Shown: positions 56,481 to 64,000 of the stretch, one piece after another
Numbering within the stretch: position 1 is the stretch's first letter
How the letters are laid out: each line of letters starts with the position of its first letter
Assembly (NCBI GenBank): GCA_026225945.1
Contig: JAMJFZ010001815.1
Span: 18,993,501-19,057,500, forward strand
DNA length: 64,000 bases
Reading direction: 5' to 3'
DNA from: Cricetomys ansorgei
Taxonomy: Eukaryota > Chordata > Mammalia > Rodentia > Nesomyidae
Translations under genes and position numbers: made by a program
Notes under the pieces: generated by a model
Database searches by the model: none
What the model was told of the DNA's origin: nothing
What the model saw: the letters and a program-made list of their open reading frames with translations, nothing else

Positions 56481-57414
56481 TACCTGCTGTAGGAGGTAGA
56501 AAAGTCCCTGTGCTCACAGGTAAGAACTAGCAGAACCTGGAATGTTGGCACACAGACTTGTTCCTTCAAGGGAAGGAGTGTTGTACTTGTTATCCACTCA
56601 GAGGACTGGGAGTGGATGTATATTCTTAGCCTGGTGACCTTTGTGCTGAGTGGCAGGAAATCACACCAGACCCTTCCCCAAATCCTAATCGTAAGCTTGC
56701 TTTTCTCAGTCAGACTATAGAACCCATCTTAAGCTGTCATAAGTACTTTAGTAGAGTTTTGATGCAGTCTTTATTTAGCTCACTTTGTTCCTCAAAGAGA
56801 TTTATGTATGCTCTGTTATGTACACAGGACTGAGTTAATATTACCAGAAGTATTCACCAAATTTTGCTATGCTTAAATAATACCTAAATAAAGCACCAGG
56901 AGTCAGACTCTAGCAGTGTGAATCAACACCAGCTACCGAGTGTGTTGAACTGAATTGGCTTCTTCCCTCCCATGGACTGATCGTCACTCTGCTGGCCATC
57001 GCAGAGAACACTGTAATTTGCTCCCCCTTGATCCTTCACAGATGTCTCTCCCAATAAAGCTCAGATTCAATCCTATCTCACCATCTGTTTCTTAGAGAAC
57101 CCAAATGAACGTGAGTAAAAGAATAACAATTTATAATAGTCAGAGAATGTGGCTCAAAGCATGTGGCTATTGGAATCTAAGTAGTTTTAGATTACTTGCA
57201 GGGCCTCTGGAAAGTTATCAAGGACATCCATTTCACTGTTACTGCTTTGGTTGAAGTGAACTGTGCCCAGAATTTTTATTTACTTTATTATCTGTTGCTG
57301 AACTTACCGTGGGTCAAAATATAAAAGCACTGATTATTGAACTTGTAACAATAAGTCTTAAATCATGTTCTTTTAGTAAAATAAATGTTAATTGGATGCA
57401 AAGACTGTCTTAGG

Positions 57415-57612
57415 CTAGTGGGATGGTTTAAGGAGTATAAAAACACTTGCCATGTAGATCTGATGGCCTGTGTTTAAGCCTCAGAATCCACATAAATATA
57501 GAAAGAGAGAACTTACTCTGTAAAGTCATCCTCTGATCTCTACACACCCCATGGCATACATGTGCATGCACACACATACTACACATGCTACACATACTAC
57601 AACTAAAGGAAT
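57415..57612 (+). mobile_element. B3 SINE
   Basis: ctagtgggatggtttaagga head, gcctcagaatccacataaa, catgtgcatgcacacacata tail. Confidence 0.72.
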
Positions 57613-58422
57613 GATTAGTGTACACGGAGAGAAAACTTTATAATAGCAATTACTAACAGTTTATCAGCACCTGAGTGATAGCTTTAGAGTAGGACTGGAA
57701 TTTTCCAAGTGCAGGACGTGAGCTATTAGTTCACGTGAGCTATTAGCGAGCTATTAGTTCAGCCATTCTGATTGATCAAGTGGAAGGAAAGTAAACTGCA
57801 GGTTTCAAAGAAATTTCTCTTAGCTTACAGAGTGCCTGATACAACAAGGTTCAAAATTAAAGAATCCTTTCCTGTAAACATATTGTACGGTGGATTTATG
57901 AGGGGAAGGGAAGTGCTAGAAACCCAAAGTTACGTACTATTCGGGCCCTAAGAGGGCACAGTTTACTTACTGTCCTTGACAGGCTGTCTTTTGGAAACAT
58001 AATTGTCTCCATGAGCAACTTTGGTGCCTTGAATTCCCGATGCCATCAGCAGGACAGTCACATCCGGCCTTCTTCTCATGCTCTCCCTCACATGTTCATG
58101 ACTGTTTCCATCTTTCTGCTCTTCCCCATTAGGACCTCTCTTCTTTCACAGGTATTTTCTGGGACTCTCATAAACAAGACTAAAATTCTGTTTATAGTAA
58201 AAATGTCTTATCGTCCCCCAAACGCCCATGTCCTAGGTAGTTTTTACTGTGTGGGCTGCAATTCTATCCAGTGCACATGAACCTCCTGTGATCTTATTCT
58301 GGTTCCTTCGAATCCCTTTTAGATGTAACTTCAAAGCCACCAAAAACCTCAATAACAGCAACCATAAAGACCCTTAATTGTGCTGTTCTTCGAGAAGTCC
58401 ACACCCATGAATAGTTCATGGC

Positions 58423-58741
58423 TGTGTCGCTCAGCAAAGAAGACAAGGAAGCTCTTTCCTTGATGCAAACCCTGCCAGACCTCAGCTGAAGGAACCACTA
58501 TCATGGCAAACACCATCCTGGTCAGTGGAATGCTGAGCGTCTCATCTCAAGGGTTTTTATTGATACCTAAGCTCCTCAGGTGTTCTGTTGAGAGCACGTG
58601 CAGATCATGAGCAATCAAACATCTTTTGCATGAAGCCAACACCTGCAGACAATACAAATGTCAAAGCCTAGGCATCCCTTCGCCCAACAATGCACAAAAC
58701 AACCATTTTAAACATAACTAGAAATAGACTTCTGTATCACA
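58423..58741 (-). mobile_element. LTR-like element, family A copy 3
   Basis: Inverted relative to 40058-40372 and 47760-48104. On + it reads tgtgtcgctcagcaaaga, gggtttttattgata, gcagatcatgagcaatcaaa, ccaacacctgcagacaa, tgcacaaaacaacca and tctgtatcaca. Confidence 0.65.
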
Positions 58742-59235
58742 CATGCTCTTCATCCTAAGCACCTTTCTTTCTTTCTTTTAACCCTGGTGCTTAAAATTGT
58801 CTATAATAAATTCCATCTCTACTTCATATTGGTTGGACTTGAAATCCTTTTGTGTGATGAAGTGATAAATCTGGTTTCACCTAAGTCCAGGCCCCTAAAA
58901 GGTGACAGGAACTCCAACAGGTTGAAAATGTGCCTCCATCCCTACCATCGCTGTCAACTGCAAAAGGCCTTTAAGACTCAGATGATGTTACAGTCCATCC
59001 AACTCTTTGGTTTCAGCCTGGTGAGATCCAGGGAAGCAGCTAAGTTGTCTAGTATTTGGTCTCCTGGCATAAGCAAAATGGAAATATTAATTTATGTTGC
59101 TCTATGCTGCTAATTTCTTATGCAACAGTGAAAACTAATAGAGAATTCAAGTTGCCATCATTGGAGCCTTGACCTCAAGAGTTAGTTTTAGTGCTTGTGT
59201 TCTACCTAGTACACACCACATTTTCCTTGTAACCA

Positions 59236-59259
59236 GTGTGTGTGTGTGTGTGTGTGTGC
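59236..59259. repeat. (TG)12 microsatellite
   Basis: Short TG run followed by cacatgtgcac. Confidence 0.85.
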
Positions 59260-59387
59260 ACATGTGCACAAAATTCCCTCTGAAATATGTCCAGGCTCAT
59301 GCCATCTTGACTTAAGATAACCAGAGTCCTACTACCTATTACTTTAGAGTGGATCTCCCTTGCCTACGTGGCCCCCATGCCTGTGAT

Positions 59388-59434
59388 AAATAAATAAATA
59401 AAATAAATAATAATAAAAATAAATAAATAAATGC
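59388..59434. repeat. (AATA)n microsatellite
   Basis: AATA repeats with a few irregular units. Confidence 0.9.
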
Positions 59435-59799
59435 CTATTTATTTACCATCATGGTTTTGTATACAGTGTTGTCCACTGCACTGAACTTCCTTCATCTCCC
59501 CACAGCCTGAGTCTCCATCACCACCTAGAAGGTAGACTTCTTTCCTTTTCTTACGGTGACCTTCAGTAACTGTCACCCACCTCCCAGTATCCTACACCTA
59601 AGCTCGGTATCTTAGAGCTGACACATTGGACCTATCAGTAATAACAGATAATAACAAATAACAAATGTCAAAGAACATTTTGGAAGCATGTATATTGATT
59701 GCCATTTTGCTTTGATTAAGAAATATTAGAAACAGTTTAACAATTTTAAACTGCCCTATGTACGTATTGTCTTAATTCTTTTGCAAGTTTACTAATGAT

Positions 59800-59960
59800 T
59801 CAGACTCTTTTCTAGAGTTTTTATTACTTTATTTCTATGGATGGTGGAGGAAAGGCATGCATAGCATGAGATGTTTGTGAAGATCAGAGGTCAACTTGCA
59901 GAAATAGTTCCACCCAGCAGGTTGTCGGGGTCTTTAACTATTGAGCCATCTCATTGGCCT
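59800..59960 (-). mobile_element. B3 SINE, diverged
   Basis: Antisense: gaagatcagaggtcaacttg, ttaactattgagccatctca, ttggcc. Confidence 0.7.
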
Positions 59961-60404
59961 TGGGATCTCCTAAGGTTTTTGACACCAATATGAAAAAGCA
60001 AGTTCTATTTGGAGTCACAGGTGGCAAGTGACTAATGGTCAGTCAAGTCACAAGATTCTCCCCTATCCCAGCTGCTTGGGAGGCAGAGAAGACAGGATTG
60101 CTTGAGCCTCTGAGTTTAAGAATAGCCCGGATGATATCATAAGGTGCTGTTGCAAATGAGCCAACAAATAAACAGATATAGGACATAGTCGCAGAAGATG
60201 AGGCAGGGTTGGGTCAGGCTAATGTCCCGGATGAGGAGAGTAAGAAGCTCTGGAGGAGACACACTGGAGACATGCTGAGATGCCTAAGTCTGACTAACTC
60301 TATGTTGTTCTAAGTATGTAAACTGTCGCAAAACATTTACCTACACTTTCTTTAAGTGAGCCAAGAATTTCAGACTATCTGAAACTGAATCCACTTACTT
60401 AATA

Positions 60405-60618
60405 TATTATTTTAGGAATATGAGCGTTTGTCTTCATGTACGCATGTATACCATACTTGAACCTGGTACTCACAGAAGCCAGAAGAGGGCATCAGAGCTC
60501 CTGAAACTGGATTCATAGACAGCTTGAGCTGGGTAAGTTGGGTTCTGGAAACTAAACCCGGGTCTTCTGGAAGAACAGCAAGTGCCCTTAGCTGCTGAGC
60601 CGAGCTTCTGGCTCTAAC
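60405..60618 (-). mobile_element. B3 SINE
   Basis: Antisense: gccagaagagggcatcagag, gaaactaaacccgggtcttc, agctgctgagccgagcttct. Confidence 0.82.
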
Positions 60619-61819
60619 CACGCTTGCTTTTGAGAACCATTTAGTTTACTTAGAATGCCCCAAATTATTTGTTTCATTTGTATAGAGAAATCTGAAACAA
60701 ATCTACTAGAAATAGGAACTGATCTATCTGTAAGAACACTACGTGCCAAAGTAAGAGTAAGGAAAAATAGAAGATTCTGAACTTTTTGCCATGTTCAGAT
60801 ATTTTCCAAAGTTTAGAAAGACAAAAATGTGAAAGACTAAAGTCATTATAGAGAAGATGGACTGACCTGTTCAGATGTTCTGGCATCTCAGCTGCCTGAG
60901 AGGGTCCCTCAGGGCTAAAAGAGCTGCTGCAGGTTCCAGCCATGCCTTCATCCCACTCAATTTGTCCCCGCTGCAGGAGCTGAATAACCATTCCAGGAAC
61001 AGTTCTCAGAGGAGGTGCTGGTTTGTGAAATGCCACATGTATTTCAGTAAGCAAGAGCTAAGGCTTTCACCAGTATTCATCCCTTCAAAACATGTGAAGG
61101 TAAAATTTTAGGGCATGCTGAGAACCAGTGCAAGGCTCAAATTATGACCCAAACCCTTTCATAAAACTTTCTTTCCTCCTTAAACTGCATAATATTCATC
61201 ATATCGAGATCACTGCCCATTGACCTAGTAGATTCGGATTGTAATAGTAAGGTGCATATTAAGTGTAGCAACTCAATAGATTGTGTTAATTATATCAACA
61301 GATTCATTGCCACTTGGCATTAAACAATATCATTTTGATATTAAGCTGTTACTACGGACATTATTAAAAAAACACACAAAAGTATTAAAGAGCAGTATAA
61401 TATGTGCCCCACCCCCACCATGTATTTACCCAAGCATGAGACATATAGGTACTTGTCAAGTTGTTGATTTTGGTTCATTCATGTTCTTATACTTTTTCTC
61501 TGTGTTTTGATGCAGAGGAGGTAACACAGTGTTTAGAGCTGAGTGCCTTGCTGGGCAGGCTGACGTGGGTAGAAGGTGAGAAGAGGTGATTGCTGTCATG
61601 GAGGAAGAAGCACTGGGAGTGTGGCACTGCAAGTTCAGTGAATTTTTCAAGCATAATATATCTTATTTATTAGCTTTTTAGGTCAGCATACAAAGTAATG
61701 GGTTTGTTTTATCATTGAAATAGATTACTTTGTGAGAAAAAAATATCTGGGGCCAGTGAGTGTAAGAGTAGAAGTTATGTTTTAAATTCCAATTACTGTG
61801 CCTAAGAGATCTATAAGAC

Positions 61820-62296
61820 AAAAGGACAGATAACTTCCTGGAGTACTGGGTGGGGCTGTTCATGTGAGGTACAGAAAGACATAATCCTGTAATCCCACTT
61901 GCCCAAGGACAGATAACCTTCTATGATGTTGGGTAGGAACTATGTAGATTCCATTTGGTTAATCCAACTACACCAGATATGCTCCAAAATACACTGGGTA
62001 TACTTAGTCACTTCTGGGTGGGAGATAACCTAGACAGAAAGTACATCAGGATAGACACTTGACACTTGATTGGGCCTGGTGGGAAGTAAGTAGCCTTATG
62101 GTTTCTGCCTTTCTAAGCATCTGTTCCATGTGACTCAGCACCATTTCTTGGGAACCCAGGAGTGGGGAACTTCAGAATGGTCCTGGTCAGAATCCATCTT
62201 CCTGGCCAGTATTTAATCGATTTAATTAAAGCTTGCATCAGATGTGGCTCAGTTGTGGTAATGGGCTTACTCTTGACTGGTGGGATTTATAAGAGA
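61820..62296. repeat. LTR-like repeat, copy 2 (inverted partner of 29195-29735)
   Basis: Reverse complement matches 29195-29735 in the same block order. Blocks on this strand: aacttcctggagtac, gatgttgggtaggaact, ggtgggagataacctagaca, cctggtgggaagt, ccatcttcctggccagta. Confidence 0.65.
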
Positions 62297-62445
62297 TGGC
62301 TCAGCAGGTGAAGGCACCTGCAGCCAAGCCTGACATACTGAGTTCAACCCTCCGAACCCACATGGTAAAAGAGCAGAACCAACTCTGGTCTCCAAACACA
62401 TATTGTGGCATGTGTACATGTAAGTACGTACACAAAGATAATAGA
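62290..62445 (+). mobile_element. B3 SINE
   Basis: agagatggctcagcaggtga, cctgcagccaagcctgacat, gaacccacatggtaaaagag. Inserted at the edge of the LTR-like repeat. Confidence 0.8.
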
Positions 62446-62477
62446 TTATTTACATTTTTGTTTTGTTTTGTTTTTGT

Positions 62478-62622
62478 TTTTGGAGACAGGGTTTCTCTGT
62501 TGTGACTTTGGCTGTCCTAGAACTTACTCTGTAGACCAGGCTGGCCTCAAACTTACAGATATCCACCTGCCTCTTCCTCCTGAGTGCTGGGATTAAAAGC
62601 ATGCACCACCACCACCTGGCAA
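62478..62622 (-). mobile_element. B1 SINE
   Basis: Antisense: ttggagacagggtttctctg, gtagaccaggctggcctcaa, gctgggattaaaagcatgca and a decayed caccacctggc. Confidence 0.93.
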
Positions 62623-62775
62623 ATTTTATTTTTTAAAAAATGGACAGAAGGGGAAGAGATTCACTAGGGCCCTGCCCTGAATATTAATACATACTCGGAG
62701 GTTGGTATTTCCTTCAGTGGTATCACCACTGGTAAGGTGTCCGTGCTTCCTTTAAAAACCCTAATGGAACACATT

Positions 62776-62778
<3 letters not shown>

Positions 62779-62856
<78 letters not shown>
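62779..62856. repeat. (TC)22(AC)16 compound microsatellite
   Basis: Pure TC run to 62823, then pure CA run to 62856. Confidence 0.95.
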
Positions 62857-62858
<2 letters not shown>

Positions 62859-62869
62859 CACACATACAA

Positions 62870-64000
62870 CAAAAGCGGATTCAAGATAGCAGCAGGGAAG
62901 TAGGCAGAGCCAGACAGGCTTCTGCCGCCCCTGCCACTTGCTGCCTCTGCCCCAGTCACCTCTGGACCAGGAAAACCTATTCTGGCATCAGGTCCAGGGA
63001 AAGCCTTCAGAATTGAAGGTGGTTGGAGAAATGATGTGGTGCCAACAGAGCTGGAAAATCAGCTGACTATGAGCAGAGAGAGGAAGATGGTGGAGCAGAG
63101 CTTGTGGCTGAGATGGAGCTAGTGACAAATAAGGGAGCATGGTTGGAGCAGACAAAGGAGTATGTGGTTGACAAGTAGAACTGGTCCTCAGGCCTCCAGG
63201 AGGATTGGCCACAGTCCTTCCCACCTGAGCTGGAATGGGAAAGCTGGGAGGGGAGACAGATGGCTTGAGAGGTGTGCATGCGTGATGGAGAGACATAGAG
63301 CTGGAGATATGGATGTGGCAGACGGAGGAGGGGGATCCTTGAGTAGCCAGGAGACTTGGGCTGTCTGCTATGCTGATATTGTGGCTTGGCTGTAGACAGG
63401 CCAGGAATAGAGACCAAGATGGCAGAACAGAATGGCGGTGATCATTGGCAAGTGGGGCTAGTCCTTGGGCCGATACTTGGCCAACCACCAGGCCTGCCGA
63501 ACTGGTGCTGCTCCCCACCCCTTCACTTAGCCACAGGCCGGAGGCATGAAGTCACCATCACTGCTGTCACCTTGCCCGCCCTGATGAGGGGAGGAGAGCA
63601 CAGGGACTGTGGAAAGGTCTATGGGCTTCAAGCAATAGGGCTAGTGTACCAGCCAAATGGCTGGTGCCCAGGGCAAGGTCGATGTGGAGCAGCCCAGAGC
63701 CCCTGCCAAACTGTAAGATTGCCCTGATCCTGAGCAACAACAAGATATACTAGCTAAAAAATGTTTTGTTTTCTGGATTGAGTCTCCTTGAAAGACTTTC
63801 ATGATCTGTGCTACTGCCTAGTGCCGGAAGCCATGTTGATGTCAGTGATCTGCGCTGCTGTCCCCTGAAACCACATGGATGTCCGTGGTCCATGCTGCAG
63901 ACAGTAGCTATGGGCAGATCTTCTGTTGCAGCGGTATGGATGGCTGCAGATTCATAACTGAGAATGAGAGACATTGAGGGCTTCTGTGCTAACCTCCCTC
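62870..64000. other. Unclassified GC-richer segment, possibly repeat-derived
   Basis: No splice-supported gene was recognised. Open frames on both strands (up to 176 codons on the minus strand, 62988-63518) reflect low stop density in G-rich sequence. The end (about 63780-64000; gatgtccgtggtccatgctg) resembles text I associate with a rodent interspersed repeat, perhaps L1 5'-UTR-like; not certain. Confidence 0.35.

Larger units (their letters stand above)
49151..64000. other. Intergenic region downstream of SDHAF4
   Basis: 14.8 kb with no recognised gene. In human the next gene in this direction is SMAP1; none of its exons is recognised here. 49.4-57 kb is rich in LTR-like elements, 57.4-62.6 kb in SINEs. 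Unclassified stretches with nothing I can name: 55000-56080, 56490-57410, 57620-58420, 59150-59790, 60630-61810. Confidence 0.65.

Noticed and set aside
62988..63518. 176-codon minus-strand open frame as a gene.
   Set aside because: Pro/Ser/His-rich composition mirrors G-rich sequence on the other strand, overlapping frames are equally open, and no motif or splice structure is present.

Overview
The window looks like nuclear DNA of a muroid rodent (mouse, rat, hamster or vole type). It holds split genes with GT-AG introns, dense rodent SINEs of B1, B2/B3 and B4/ID type on both strands, Lx-like LINE-1 pieces, a URR1-type hAT element, rodent LTRs and long (TG)n tracts. I cannot name the species from sequence alone. 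Gene content and order (FAM135A then SDHAF4, same strand) match human 6q13 and the syntenic rodent block. No bacterial, plasmid or phage features are present.  Layout. 1-27.2 kb: the 3' two thirds of FAM135A on the + strand. Ten coding exons (3484 to the stop at 26010-26012) join in frame to 1,176 residues with canonical splice sites throughout. They comprise one giant 2.37 kb exon for a disordered, acidic/serine-rich middle region and eight small exons for a C-terminal DUF676-type alpha/beta-hydrolase domain. The Ser, Asp and His expected of a catalytic triad are all present, on three different exons. The 3' UTR runs to about 27.2 kb. Introns carry SINEs and one long antisense L1 (about 18.4-21.7 kb).  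27.2-38.2 kb: intergenic and repeat-rich. It includes an antisense solo LTR with a 4-bp target duplication and four 46-bp U3 repeats, beside an ERVL/MLT2-like LTR that is itself split by a small L1 3'-UTR insertion; a URR1-like hAT element sits inside a SINE.  38.2-49.15 kb: SDHAF4 on the + strand, three coding exons joined to 104 residues, a mitochondrial assembly factor for succinate dehydrogenase. Its CpG-rich promoter has two NRF1-like motifs and a GC box, and directly upstream lies a perfect duplication of a 64-bp block together with its (TG)n tract.  49.15-64 kb: intergenic, no gene recognised. It is a graveyard of LTRs (one 700-bp solo LTR nested in a SINE with a target duplication, several others with CCAAT, TATA and polyA signals) and SINEs. 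The last 1.1 kb is GC-richer and unclassified.  The two genes are transcribed in the same direction but are separate units; no shared pathway is visible. I found no convincing new multi-gene system. The observations most worth checking are the structure of the SDHAF4 promoter, a three-copy LTR-like family with two sense copies in SDHAF4 introns, and the intact predicted hydrolase triad of FAM135A.
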